DNA of 64,000 bases from Pseudomonas sp. PDM05 (GTDB lineage: Bacteria > Pseudomonadota > Gammaproteobacteria > Pseudomonadales > Pseudomonadaceae), in NCBI RefSeq assembly GCF_014851685.1, contig NZ_JACVAC010000002.1, positions 1-64,000 on the forward strand, in the 5' to 3' direction. Made by a program: the position numbers and the translations under genes. Shown one piece after another: positions 55,254 through 63,104 of this stretch (within the stretch, counting starts at the first letter, position 1; each line of letters starts with the position of its first letter). The notes beneath the pieces are model-generated. The model did not search any database. It saw only the letters and a list, made by a program, of their open reading frames with translations, and was not told where the DNA came from.

Positions 55254-56245
55254 AGCGTGCGCACCTCCACCTCGACACCCGTGCAGTACGGGGCCTGGAA
55301 TGCCGAACTGATGATCGGCGCCAGCGGTTCGAGGATCTGCAGTTGCGCGGCGCCGGCACTGTGGTTGGCGTAGTCGATCCAGCTCGGGTCGACCCGACCT
55401 TCCAGGCGATGGCAGGAGTCGGCGTAGGTTTGCAGCAGCTGTTGCGCGGCAACCTGGGTCAACCCCGAATCGGGGCCCGCGTTGATTTTGGCGATCACGC
55501 GGATCTTGTAACGTTGAATCTGCGCACCTTGAACAGTGACCAGATCGGTCTCCGGCCGCACATCAGGCCTTGCGAAATGTCTGCGCACGCCGTCAAGCAA
55601 GTCGGCAGACGCACTGCCATCGCCGTCCCTGGAAAGCACCGTAACCATCACCTCGCCAGGTGCGGTGCGGCGACCGTTGCCATCCTTGACTCGCGCCGCA
55701 TAACCGTCCGGATCGAAGGTGTAGCTGACCGTCACCACGCCCGGCGTGGCGCTTTGCACTTTGACCACCGGCCGCTCGCCAAGGGTGAACACTTCGCGAC
55801 GATATTGCATACGCGAACCCGCCGCCGGGGCGTGGGGTGCCAGGTAATAGCGCAGGCGCGCGTCGTCATCGCTTTCCAGAGTCGGCGGCACAGGCGGGAA
55901 AGCGGCTGTGTCGCCGGGGTCGAGCACCTGGCGCTCCAGGCCCATATCCGCCAGGCGCGCATCCAGATTGCTGCCGGTGGCCCACCACGCCAGCATCTGC
56001 TTGATACGCGCGTTGTACTTGCGCTCGTGGGTTTGCAGGCGCACGCAAAACGCTTCCAGGGCCAAGGTCAACAGCTCGCTTTCATTGTCGAGGCTGACTT
56101 TGAGCTTGGCCGCACTTTGCGGCGCACGGGCGGCCACGTAATCAACAACGAACGCCTTGAATTGCGCCAGCAAAGGCTCGAAGGCGTCGACCGCGATAAT
56201 CGCCGGTTCCGCCAGTTGGTTCTGGCCAGGGATCAGCATGCTCAT
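55250..56245 (-). CDS. baseplate wedge protein gpJ
   Basis: 331 residues of the baseplate J family, with the C-terminal GVEVEVRTL and the central PPVPPTLESDDDARLRYYLA region. It overlaps gpW (upstream) and gpI (downstream) by 4 bp each. Confidence 0.92.
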   Translation of the reverse strand: MSMLIPGQNQLAEPAIIAVDAFEPLLAQFKAFVVDYVAARAPQSAAKLKVSLDNESELLTLALEAFCVRLQTHERKYNARIKQMLAWWATGSNLDARLADMGLERQVLDPGDTAAFPPVPPTLESDDDARLRYYLAPHAPAAGSRMQYRREVFTLGERPVVKVQSATPGVVTVSYTFDPDGYAARVKDGNGRRTAPGEVMVTVLSRDGDGSASADLLDGVRRHFARPDVRPETDLVTVQGAQIQRYKIRVIAKINAGPDSGLTQVAAQQLLQTYADSCHRLEGRVDPSWIDYANHSAGAAQLQILEPLAPIISSAFQAPYCTGVEVEVRTL

Positions 56246-56574
56246 GTGACGACCTCGAAAGATTGTTGACGGTTTTTCCAGGTGCCGGCAAAACGCAGCA
56301 ACAAACCCGCTCCCTGACGGGTGGCGACGATGACCTGGGGTTGAAAGTCGGCGATGCCGTTCTGGGCGTTGTAGAACGCGTCGGCGGCGTGGCTCTGGGC
56401 GAGGATCAACAGGTCATCGCCCAGGTTCTGGCCGAGCAGTTGCGGGATCTTCGAGCCGTACAGCGGGCGCTTCTGACGAGTGCCCACGGGGGTGGTCAGC
56501 GCTCGGGTGGCACGCTGTACGAATTGCAGCCAGTCATCGACCGCTGCCCCGGTGTTCCTATCGATTCCGATCAT
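56242..56574 (-). CDS. baseplate protein gpW (gp25/lysozyme-like fold)
   Basis: 110 residues. The GPW/gp25 family pattern is present: QKRPLYGSKIPQLLGQNLGD, then ALLHA-like AQSHAADAFYNAQNGIADFQ. Part of the baseplate wedge; no enzyme activity is expected. Confidence 0.9.
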   Translation of the reverse strand: MIGIDRNTGAAVDDWLQFVQRATRALTTPVGTRQKRPLYGSKIPQLLGQNLGDDLLILAQSHAADAFYNAQNGIADFQPQVIVATRQGAGLLLRFAGTWKNRQQSFEVVT

Positions 56575-56583
56575 GGCAAGTCC

Positions 56584-57195
56584 TTATGCGCTGCTGATCA
56601 CGCGGCCTTGGTGATCCACCAACGGGCCGCTCAAGTGCACGCCGGCGGCATCCAGCAACAAGCCGGTGGCGCCGAGTTGCAGGGTGATGCTGTCCTTTGT
56701 CAGCGCCAGCATGGCGGCGCCGAGGGTGACGTTCAGCTGCTCGCGGGAACCGCTGACGCTGGTCGGCCCGTTGCTCCAGGTGAACGTGTGGCTGGCATCG
56801 TCATAGTCACTTTGAGTGCCATCCTGATAACGACGCCGGGTCAGCGAGGCCACGCTGGAGACTGGCGGAAACAGACTACTGTTGAGTCCGAACAAGGCCA
56901 CAGACTGCGCCCCTCCTTCCCCACCGCCGTAGTTAAGCAACAGGCATTGCTCACCGACCGAGGGAATGCGGGTCTCGCTCTGTGTACCGGCGCTGGGGTT
57001 GAAAAAGCGGATGGCCGGGCTGAGCAGGTCCCCATGACTGACCTTGCAGGTGTTGCTCGCCGCGTCGACCTCCTGGCACACGCCAATCCGGCAGTAACTT
57101 TCCGCACGCCGATACAGGTCTTCGAGCTGGGCTTCCATTTCCACCAGGCGCTCGACAATCGGCCCGAGTTGCATGCGCAGTAATGCGTCAAACAT
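56584..57195 (-). CDS. baseplate spike protein gpV
   Basis: 203 residues. OB-fold N-terminal part (YCRIGVCQEVDAASNTCKVS, then VGEQCLLLNYGGGEGGAQSV) and a beta-helical C-terminus built of alternating short strands (LNVTLGAAMLALTKDSITLQ), as in P2 gpV. It tips the tube and pierces the outer membrane. Confidence 0.92.
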   Translation of the reverse strand: MFDALLRMQLGPIVERLVEMEAQLEDLYRRAESYCRIGVCQEVDAASNTCKVSHGDLLSPAIRFFNPSAGTQSETRIPSVGEQCLLLNYGGGEGGAQSVALFGLNSSLFPPVSSVASLTRRRYQDGTQSDYDDASHTFTWSNGPTSVSGSREQLNVTLGAAMLALTKDSITLQLGATGLLLDAAGVHLSGPLVDHQGRVISSA

Positions 57196-57198
57196 GGA

Positions 57199-57714
57199 TT
57201 ACTCCTGGAGTGGGCGATATTGGTCCGGATCGTTGATGTCGAATACTTCCCAAGTGCGGGCAAACAACGGTTTGCCTGTGGGATCTTCGACGAGGGATGG
57301 GCCAAGATAGAGGGTTTGGCTGAAGGACACGGTCCAGGTGTCGTAGTCCGTATCCCCACCGCTCGGCGCGGCAGGCGCCGCGACGATAGCGGTAGGCAAG
57401 TCGCACTGGTCCGGTGGCAAACCCCAGCGGTTATCCAGGGCCAGGTCCATCAGTTGGCTGGCCAGGTCACACGCTTCAAAAGGAGCCGACTCGCTGGCGA
57501 CCATGGCTTTGAGTGAAACCGACAACGCATGAGCCTTGCGCCCTTCAAGAGAGCGAACGCCAGGCCCGTTGCGTTCCATGCTGATCAGTACACCAGTCGT
57601 GTCGCCGGGCCCCGTGAAGTCGTGGTGATTACCTACATGCAATTGTGGGAAAGCGCTCTTCAGCGCCGCCTCAATCGCCATAGGCAGTTGGGAGACTTTT
57701 TCGATGAGAGTCAT
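57199..57714 (-). CDS. tailocin structural protein of unknown role
   Basis: 171 residues from ATG 57714 (MTLIEKVSQLPMAIEAALKS). No catalytic motif; a compact alpha/beta protein with GGDTDYDTWTVSFSQTLYLG near the C-terminus, of the kind found as a tail-completion or terminator protein in P2- and Mu-like tails. It lies between the holin and the spike gene. Confidence 0.75.
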   Translation of the reverse strand: MTLIEKVSQLPMAIEAALKSAFPQLHVGNHHDFTGPGDTTGVLISMERNGPGVRSLEGRKAHALSVSLKAMVASESAPFEACDLASQLMDLALDNRWGLPPDQCDLPTAIVAAPAAPSGGDTDYDTWTVSFSQTLYLGPSLVEDPTGKPLFARTWEVFDINDPDQYRPLQE

Positions 57715-57734
57715 TTTTTGCGTCCTTGCGGCGG

Positions 57735-58079
57735 TTATTGCTGATCCGGGCGGGAGGACGGGGTTTCGTCGACCCCGATACGCTTGGCCGCCCAACGTTC
57801 ATAAAGACCGATGGCGACGTCCGCACCGGCCATGGCGGTCAGGCAACCAATGGCGCCGGCGGTCCAGACCGACAGGCCGGCGGCGTACGACAGCATCAAT
57901 GCCGAAACCCCGCAGACCATGCACGCCCCGGATCGCAGGGCCAGGCGCCGCACCAGCGACCAGCCGCGGGCGCCGTCCTTGTCAGCGCGCCACATTTCGC
58001 CGCTGACTCCGCCGATCAAGGCCAGTACGATCACCAGCCAGATCGGCATTTCCGCTAACGCTTGCTGCTCGTTTGTCAT
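57735..58079 (-). CDS. holin (phage holin superfamily III / LydA-like)
   Basis: 114 residues from ATG 58079, with GGAGG upstream. It has hydrophobic segments at about 13-26 (IWLVIVLALIGGVSG) and two more at residues 55-90 (SGACMVCGVSALMLSYAAGL, AIGCLTAMAGADVAIGLYER), with a charged tail. It makes the membrane lesion that lets the endolysin out. First gene of the operon. Confidence 0.85.
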   Translation of the reverse strand: MTNEQQALAEMPIWLVIVLALIGGVSGEMWRADKDGARGWSLVRRLALRSGACMVCGVSALMLSYAAGLSVWTAGAIGCLTAMAGADVAIGLYERWAAKRIGVDETPSSRPDQQ

Positions 58080-58152
58080 GTCACGCCTCCTGGCTGAGCA
58101 ATGCCGGCAACGTGCCGGTGTGTGGGTACTTCCGTGTGTGGGCAGGCATTCC

Positions 58153-58177
58153 AAAAAGCCCGGTCGCCCAGGCTTTT
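58153..58177 (-). terminator. intrinsic terminator in the tailocin leader
   Basis: On the minus strand a 9-bp stem (AAAGCCTGG / CCGGGCTTT, one U-G pair) with a GCGA loop is followed by T2-T5 sequence. It lies 74 bases before the holin start, after the repeated GGA hairpins, so it could release a short leader RNA. Confidence 0.75.
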
Positions 58178-58508
58178 CAGTAATGATTTCCACGAACCTT
58201 CGGCGCTACTGGCGCAATACGGTTCTTTCCTGAATGTTTTTCCGACCACGATCCCTGTCCGCCGGATAACTGCTTCTGGTGCTTTACGCTGCACACCCGG
58301 GTCAGTTGCCAACCCTTTGAACCGTCAAGGCCGGTTCATCGCTGCCTGTTCTTGTATTGCCTTGGAACTAAAGAGCGTCGGCATCCTTGCCGGTGTTACC
58401 TGGCGTCCTTGCCATCGCTCGGATGGCGTCCTTGCCGATGTTGCGTGCCTTCCTTGTCTTGACTGGCAGCATCCTTGCCGCCTCCACCAAGCCTTGTTGG
58501 CTGGCTTG
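58153..58508 (-). ncRNA. tailocin leader RNA with phased RsmA/CsrA-type hairpins (candidate regulatory RNA)
   Basis: From the predicted start near 58508 to the terminator, about 355 nt without a convincing gene. The RNA has CAAGGANG at 58477-58470, 58456-58449, 58434-58427, 58411-58404 and 58389-58382 (spacing 21, 22, 23, 22 nt). Four form AAGGAU/C hexaloops on GC stems: the first has a 6-bp GGCGGC/GCUGCC stem, the last a CGGC/GCCG stem. This is the binding pattern of RsmA/RsmE. A competing helix GCCAUC/GAUGGC between the third and fourth sites could switch structure. Whether it is a leader, a sponge RNA or both is open. Confidence 0.55.
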
Positions 58509-58514
58509 AGATGA

Positions 58515-58543
58515 AGAGTATGCATGTATGCATATACAGTCAA
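58515..58543 (-). promoter_or_regulatory. predicted tailocin operon promoter
   Basis: TTGACT (58543-58538), 17-base spacer, TACTCT (58520-58515) on the minus strand. One operator lies within the spacer, and another overlaps the -35, which suits repression by blocking RNA polymerase. Confidence 0.65.
58520..58533. promoter_or_regulatory. operator A of the tailocin repressor
   Basis: ATGC-ATGTAT-GCAT, between -35 and -10 of the tailocin promoter. Confidence 0.7.
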
Positions 58544-58556
58544 TGCACTAATGCAT
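58543..58556. promoter_or_regulatory. operator B of the tailocin repressor
   Basis: ATGC-ACTAAT-GCAT with flanking A and T extending the palindrome; it overlaps the first base of the -35. Confidence 0.7.
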
Positions 58557-58574
58557 TTATTTTCAGCAACGACA

Positions 58575-58588
58575 TGCACTGACGCATT
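58575..58588. promoter_or_regulatory. operator C of the tailocin repressor
   Basis: ATGC-ACTGAC-GCAT, 32 bases upstream of operator B (start to start), about three helical turns. Confidence 0.65.
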
Positions 58589-58630
58589 AGAGACCTTGCA
58601 GGCAAAGGGTTAGGTGACTTTTGCCAGGCG

Positions 58631-58658
58631 AAAAAAAACCCGCACGACGGCGGGTTTT
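58631..58658 (-). terminator. intrinsic terminator of the repressor gene
   Basis: AAAACCCGC / GCGGGTTTT with a 6-base loop; the minus strand continues with T8. It separates repressor and tailocin transcripts. Confidence 0.92.
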
Positions 58659-58674
58659 GTCTTACGCAAGGAGG

Positions 58675-59409
58675 TCAGCGGGCGTACATGCCCCACCAGA
58701 ACACATGACCAAGGATGCTGATCTGTTCATCCTGGATGTCCTGGAAGCTGTAGTCCTCATCCGGATGCTCATCACGGTTGAAACTGCGCAGGCGAATCCC
58801 GGAAGGCAGGCGATAGAGCTGTTTGACGCGAAGTTGGCCATTGTGATTGATGGCATACAAGTCGCCATCAACGATGTCACCAATCCCACTCTTGCCCGCA
58901 TTTACCCCGACCGTCGCCCCATCCCGCAGCACCGGCAACATGCTGTTGCCGCGCACGGTCACACACTTGGCCTGGTCAAACTGCACCCCGTTATGCCGCA
59001 GGCTACGCTTGCCGAACCGCAGGCTGGCCTTTTCGCTTTCTTCGATGACGAATCTTCCTGATCCAGCAGCCAACTCAACCTCGCGTAGAAAGGGGATCGA
59101 CACCTCGTCGTCATTCACGGGAGTGTCGTCGTCCCAAAGGCTTATGTCCTTGAGTTCCGAATGCGTCGGGCCGCGCGTGTCTTCGCGCAAGACACCCACC
59201 GCCACGCGCCCGCGCAGTTGGTCGGTGCTGATGCGGAAGTACTCGGCGATGCGCGAGATGTGTTTGTCCGACGGATCAACGATCTTGCCGTTGAGGATCC
59301 GCGACAGCGTGGATTGGGGTACGCCAGTACGCCGGTGAAGCTCCGTGGGGGAGATCCGGTCGCGGTCCAGCAGTTCTCGTAAGACGATAGAAACGTTGCG
59401 TTTTTGCAT
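58675..59409 (-). CDS. LexA-like self-cleaving repressor of the tailocin (PrtR-type, S24 peptidase)
   Basis: 244 residues from ATG 59409 (MQKRNVSIVLRELL). An N-terminal HTH is seen at residues 20-41 (SPTELHRRTGVPQSTLSRIL). The C-terminal S24 domain has the Ala115-Gly116 cleavage pair in VELAAGSGR, nucleophile Ser156 (VRGNSMLPVL) and Lys196 (LRVKQLY). RecA filaments should trigger its cleavage, so DNA damage would induce the tailocin. The -10 (CATTAT, 59422-59417) is so near the start codon that the mRNA may be leaderless; no ribosome site precedes the ATG. A longer frame upstream passes through operator D and is rejected. Confidence 0.92.
   Translation of the reverse strand: MQKRNVSIVLRELLDRDRISPTELHRRTGVPQSTLSRILNGKIVDPSDKHISRIAEYFRISTDQLRGRVAVGVLREDTRGPTHSELKDISLWDDDTPVNDDEVSIPFLREVELAAGSGRFVIEESEKASLRFGKRSLRHNGVQFDQAKCVTVRGNSMLPVLRDGATVGVNAGKSGIGDIVDGDLYAINHNGQLRVKQLYRLPSGIRLRSFNRDEHPDEDYSFQDIQDEQISILGHVFWWGMYAR
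59396..59409. promoter_or_regulatory. operator E (degenerate) over the repressor start codon
   Basis: TTGC-GTTTTT-GCAT, differing in one base from the ATGC-N6-GCAT pattern; the last three bases are the reversed start codon. Confidence 0.45.
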
Positions 59410-59416
59410 AACGCGA

Positions 59417-59445
59417 ATAATGAAGGGGGTTTGGGGGGTTGGCAA
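59417..59445 (-). promoter_or_regulatory. predicted repressor promoter
   Basis: TTGCCA (59445-59440), 17-base spacer, CATTAT (59422-59417); operator D lies directly upstream of the -35. Confidence 0.5.
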
Positions 59446-59459
59446 ATGCAAATTTGCAT
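59446..59459. promoter_or_regulatory. operator D between repressor and divergent small gene
   Basis: ATGC-AAATTT-GCAT, a perfect 14-bp palindrome. It also contains the TTGCAT that would be the -35 of the rightward promoter (TATGTA near 59478). Confidence 0.75.
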
Positions 59460-59595
59460 ATTGTGTGCGTCGATAGATATGTATTAGGTGAAGTTGCGAC
59501 CAGTAGGGCGGTATAAATCGTGTAATAGCCTTGCGCATATCGCTGAAGATGAGGGCCGGTGGCTGGAACAGGCGGCGTATCCCGTGGACGGCAGC

Positions 59596-59784
59596 ATGAC
59601 TCCTGCTGAGACTGAGATTCTTTCGATCAAGCTAGGCCTGTCCCAAGGGGTGAAAAGCTCTTTTGCCGACTTTATTCGTGATGCAAAACCCGATCAGAAA
59701 AAGCGTGTTTACCGTGAAGTGCTCACCGAGGCGACCAAGCAACAGAACCTCGTGATAATGAAGGCTGAGACGAAACGAGCCTGA
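59596..59784 (+). CDS. small protein divergent from the tailocin repressor
   Basis: 62 residues from ATG 59596 (MTPAETEILSIKLGLSQGV). The frame is open back to GTG 59488, but a predicted promoter near 59454-59483 argues for the later start. It is charged and helical (FADFIRDAKPDQKKRVYREV) with a basic C-terminus; no family recognised. Its promoter would be covered by operator D, placing it where Cro- or activator-type genes sit in lambdoid switches and where prtN sits in P. aeruginosa. It does not resemble PrtN. A terminator follows 26 bases after the stop. Confidence 0.65.
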   Translation: MTPAETEILSIKLGLSQGVKSSFADFIRDAKPDQKKRVYREVLTEATKQQNLVIMKAETKRA

Positions 59785-59810
59785 CTACCTAGATGCAAAC
59801 GACTTCCCGA

Positions 59811-59836
59811 AGCCCGGCCCTGCGCCGGGCTTTTTA
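59811..59836 (+). terminator. terminator of the small divergent gene
   Basis: AGCCCGGC / GCCGGGCT with a 5-base loop and a T5 tail. Confidence 0.92.
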
Positions 59837-59970
59837 TTGAGTCAACGGTTACCCCGGACGTACCGCTACGAAGCCCCGACCTCGCGTGTTAACCTTGCCG
59901 CCATTGCAAAATCAGCAGGGCCGAGCGCCCCCTTTGCCCCACTCATTTCAACGAATTTGCCTACTATCCA

Positions 59971-62562
59971 ATGAGTAAAAACACTTCCGACCTGTCCTCC
60001 CACACCCCGATGATGCAGCAGTACTGGCGACTCAAAAACCAGCACCCTGATCAGCTCATGTTCTACCGCATGGGCGACTTCTACGAGATCTTCTACGAAG
60101 ATGCGAAGAAGGCCGCCAAGCTGTTGGACATCACCCTGACTGCCCGTGGGCAATCGGCTGGGCAGTCGATTCCGATGTGTGGGATTCCTTACCATTCGTT
60201 GGAAGGTTATCTGGTCAAGCTGGTGAAGTTGGGCGAATCGGTGGTGATCTGTGAGCAGATCGGCGACCCAGCCACCAGCAAAGGGCCGGTGGAGCGTCAG
60301 GTGGTGCGCATTATTACGCCGGGGACGGTGAGTGATGAGGCGCTGCTGGATGAGCGTCGCGACAACCTGATTGCGGCGGTGTTGGGCGATGAGCGTTTGT
60401 TCGGCCTGTCGGTGCTGGACATCACCAGCGGTAACTTCAGCGTGCTGGAAATCAAGGGCTGGGAGAACCTGCTGGCAGAACTGGAGCGTATCAATCCGGT
60501 GGAGTTGTTGATCCCGGATGACTGGCCGAAGGACTTGCCGGCGGAAAAGCGTCGTGGGGCCAAGCGTCGTGCACCGTGGGATTTCGAGCGTGATTCGGCG
60601 CTGAAAAGTCTGTGCCAGCAGTTCTCCGTGCAAGACTTGAAGGGATTTGGCTGCGAAACCCTGACCCTGGCCATCGGCGCTGCCGGTTGCCTGCTCAGCT
60701 ATGCCAAGGAAACCCAGCGCACCGCCCTGCCGCACTTGCGCAGCCTGCGCCATGAGCGCCTGGACGATACCGTGGTGCTCGATGGCGCCAGCCGTCGCAA
60801 CCTGGAGTTGGACACCAACCTGGCCGGCGGGCGCGATAACACCCTGCAATCGGTGGTCGACCGTTGCCAGACCGCCATGGGCAGCCGCTTGCTGACCCGC
60901 TGGTTGAACCGCCCGCTGCGGGATTTGAGCGTGCTGCAGGCGCGTCAGTCGTCCATTACTTGCCTGCTGGACGGCTATCGCTTTGAAAAGCTGCAGCCGC
61001 AGCTCAAGGAAATCGGCGACATCGAACGCATCCTGGCGCGGATCGGCCTGCGCAATGCGCGCCCCCGTGATTTGGCGCGCCTGCGCGATGCCCTGGGTGC
61101 ACTGCCGCAATTGCAGGCCGCGATGACCGATCTGGACACGCCGCACCTGCAACAGCTGGCCGTGACCACCAGCACCTACCCGGAACTGGCGGCGCTGCTG
61201 GAAAAAGCCATCATCGACAACCCGCCAGCGATCATTCGTGACGGCGGTGTGCTAAAGACCGGTTACGACAGCGAGCTGGACGAGCTGCAAGCCCTGAGTG
61301 AAAACGCCGGGCAGTTCCTGATTGACCTGGAAGCCCGCGAAAAAGCGCGTACCGGCCTGGCCAACTTGAAAGTCGGCTACAACCGTGTGCACGGCTACTT
61401 TATTGAGTTGCCGAGCAAGCAGGCCGAGTCGGCGCCTATCGACTATCAACGTCGCCAGACCCTCAAGGGCGCCGAGCGCTTTATCACTCCGGAGCTCAAA
61501 GAGTTCGAAGACAAGGCGCTGTCGGCCAAGAGCCGTGCGCTGGCCCGGGAAAAGATGCTGTATGAAGCCTTGCTTGAGGACTTGATCAGCCAATTGGCAC
61601 CGCTGCAAGACACCGCCGCCGCCCTGGCCGAGCTGGATGTGTTGAGCAACCTCGCCGAACGTGCACTGAACCTTGACCTGAACTGCCCGCGTTTTGTCAG
61701 CGAGCCGTGCATGCGCATCGTACAGGGCCGTCACCCGGTGGTAGAGCAAGTGCTGACGACACCGTTCGTCGCCAACGACCTGTCGCTCGACGACGACACC
61801 CGCATGCTGGTAATCACCGGTCCGAACATGGGCGGTAAATCCACCTACATGCGTCAGACCGCCTTGATCGTGCTGTTGGCGCATATCGGCAGCTTTGTGC
61901 CGGCGGCCAGTTGCGAGCTGTCCCTGGTGGACCGCATCTTCACCCGGATCGGCTCCAGCGATGACCTGGCCGGTGGCCGTTCGACCTTCATGGTGGAAAT
62001 GAGCGAAACCGCCAACATCCTGCACAACGCCACCGAACGCAGCCTGGTTCTGATGGACGAAGTCGGCCGTGGCACCAGCACCTTCGACGGCCTGTCCCTG
62101 GCCTGGGCGGCAGCCGAGCGCCTCGCGCATCTGCGCGCCTATACATTGTTCGCCACCCATTACTTCGAACTGACCGTATTGCCGGAAAGCGAGCCGCTGG
62201 TGGCCAACGTGCACCTCAACGCGACCGAGCACAACGAGCGCATCGTGTTCCTGCACCACGTGCTGCCAGGGCCGGCGAGCCAGAGCTACGGCCTGGCTGT
62301 GGCGCAACTGGCCGGCGTACCGAACATCGTGATCAGCCGCGCCCGCGAGCACCTCAGTCGCTTGGAAACCACGGCGCTGCCTCATGAAAACGTGGTCGCC
62401 AGCCCCGCCAAAGCCACGAGCAAAAACGCCGCGCCGCACCAGAGCGATATGTTCGCCAGCCTGCCTCACCCGGTGCTGGATGAATTGGCAAAGCTTGACC
62501 TGGATGACTTGACGCCGCGAAAAGCGCTCGAAATGTTATATGCACTGAAGACTCGGATATAA
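59971..62562 (+). CDS. mutS: DNA mismatch repair ATPase MutS
   Basis: Recognises mismatches and starts repair with MutL. It has 863 residues, normal length. The mismatch-reading Phe-x-Glu is in [15 protein letters not shown] (near residue 38). The C-terminal ATPase has Walker [14 protein letters not shown], Walker [17 protein letters not shown] and the signature helix. The frame is intact, so no mutator phenotype is predicted. It is the right-hand border of the tailocin region. Confidence 0.98.
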   Translation: MSKNTSDLSSHTPMMQQYWRLKNQHPDQLMFYRMGDFYEIFYEDAKKAAKLLDITLTARGQSAGQSIPMCGIPYHSLEGYLVKLVKLGESVVICEQIGDPATSKGPVERQVVRIITPGTVSDEALLDERRDNLIAAVLGDERLFGLSVLDITSGNFSVLEIKGWENLLAELERINPVELLIPDDWPKDLPAEKRRGAKRRAPWDFERDSALKSLCQQFSVQDLKGFGCETLTLAIGAAGCLLSYAKETQRTALPHLRSLRHERLDDTVVLDGASRRNLELDTNLAGGRDNTLQSVVDRCQTAMGSRLLTRWLNRPLRDLSVLQARQSSITCLLDGYRFEKLQPQLKEIGDIERILARIGLRNARPRDLARLRDALGALPQLQAAMTDLDTPHLQQLAVTTSTYPELAALLEKAIIDNPPAIIRDGGVLKTGYDSELDELQALSENAGQFLIDLEAREKARTGLANLKVGYNRVHGYFIELPSKQAESAPIDYQRRQTLKGAERFITPELKEFEDKALSAKSRALAREKMLYEALLEDLISQLAPLQDTAAALAELDVLSNLAERALNLDLNCPRFVSEPCMRIVQGRHPVVEQVLTTPFVANDLSLDDDTRMLVITGPNMGGKSTYMRQTALIVLLAHIGSFVPAASCELSLVDRIFTRIGSSDDLAGGRSTFMVEMSETANILHNATERSLVLMDEVGRGTSTFDGLSLAWAAAERLAHLRAYTLFATHYFELTVLPESEPLVANVHLNATEHNERIVFLHHVLPGPASQSYGLAVAQLAGVPNIVISRAREHLSRLETTALPHENVVASPAKATSKNAAPHQSDMFASLPHPVLDELAKLDLDDLTPRKALEMLYALKTRI

Positions 62563-62704
62563 CGCTGAGGCTTGCAAGCTGGTAGACTCTCGCGCGGTTT
62601 GGGATGCTGCGGGCTCTTAGCCTGGTCCGCAGACTACCACTCCCGAACCTCGCGAGCCCTGCCACAAAGGGTTTCGCCGCCGCCGCCTGAGGAGAGAATT
62701 AGAA

Positions 62705-63028
62705 ATGACCTTCGTCGTCACCGACAACTGCATCAAGTGCAAGTACACCGACTGCGTGGAAGTATGTCCGGTGGACTGCTTCTACGAAGGCCCGAACTTC
62801 CTGGTCATCCACCCGGACGAGTGCATTGACTGCGCCCTGTGTGAACCGGAATGCCCGGCCGTCGCAATTTTCTCCGAGGACGAAGTCCCGGCAGGTATGG
62901 AACAGTTCATTCAGCTCAACGTCGAGCTGGCGGAAATCTGGCCAAATATCACCGAGAAGAAAGATTCGCTGCCAGATGCAGCTGAATGGGATGGCAAGCC
63001 CGGCAAGATCGCTGATCTGATTCGCTGA
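62705..63028 (+). CDS. fdxA: 7Fe ferredoxin FdxA
   Basis: 107 residues, with GAGGAGAGAAT upstream. The N-terminal cluster ligands are [20 protein letters not shown] and the second set [16 protein letters not shown], giving one 3Fe-4S and one 4Fe-4S cluster as in Azotobacter-type FdxA. The mutS-fdxA order is conserved in Pseudomonas. Confidence 0.96.
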   Translation: MTFVVTDNCIKCKYTDCVEVCPVDCFYEGPNFLVIHPDECIDCALCEPECPAVAIFSEDEVPAGMEQFIQLNVELAEIWPNITEKKDSLPDAAEWDGKPGKIADLIR

Positions 63029-63045
63029 TCGGTTTGCTACGACTT

Positions 63046-63069
63046 AAAAGGCCCTCAAGGGCCTTTTTT
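63046..63069 (+). terminator. intrinsic terminator of fdxA
   Basis: AAAAGGCCCT / AGGGCCTTTT with a T6 tail, 17 bases after the stop. Confidence 0.93.
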
Positions 63070-63104
63070 GCGTTTTGCAGGCTGGGGTTCACTTTTCTAC
63101 AGGC

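Larger units (their letters stand above)
46550..59409 (-). mobile_element. R-type tailocin (P2-like contractile phage-tail bacteriocin) cluster
   Basis: An unbroken block of leftward phage-tail genes lies between pncC/cinA and mutS, in P2-like modules: repressor, holin, one unassigned gene, V, W, J, I, fibre, fibre assembly, small gene, sheath FI, tube FII, E/E', tape measure T, U, X, D and endolysin. No capsid, portal, terminase, replication or integrase gene is present, and no direct repeats are seen at the borders. It is therefore a domesticated contractile tail rather than a prophage. The cinA-mutS interval is a known tailocin/prophage locus of the P. fluorescens group. Confidence 0.93.

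Noticed and set aside
58076..58312. 78-codon leftward frame ending at the holin start
   Set aside because: It passes through the intrinsic terminator, has no good ribosome site and no recognisable features.
58382..58477. CRISPR-like array
   Set aside because: The units are only 8-12 conserved bases with 10-base intervals, imperfect, and lack spacers of uniform length or cas genes.
58325..58579. 84-codon leftward frame across the tailocin leader
   Set aside because: Its start lies within the operators, upstream of the predicted transcription start, and its repeats follow the DNA motif rather than a protein pattern. It remains the main alternative to a non-coding leader.
58500..58600. PrtN-type P-box activation as in P. 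aeruginosa pyocins
   Set aside because: No convincing P-box and no prtN-like gene; a conventional -35/-10 with repressor operators explains the region.
46468..59970. Prophage with attachment sites
   Set aside because: No integrase and no direct repeats at the two borders; the gene set is tail-only, so tailocin is the better call.
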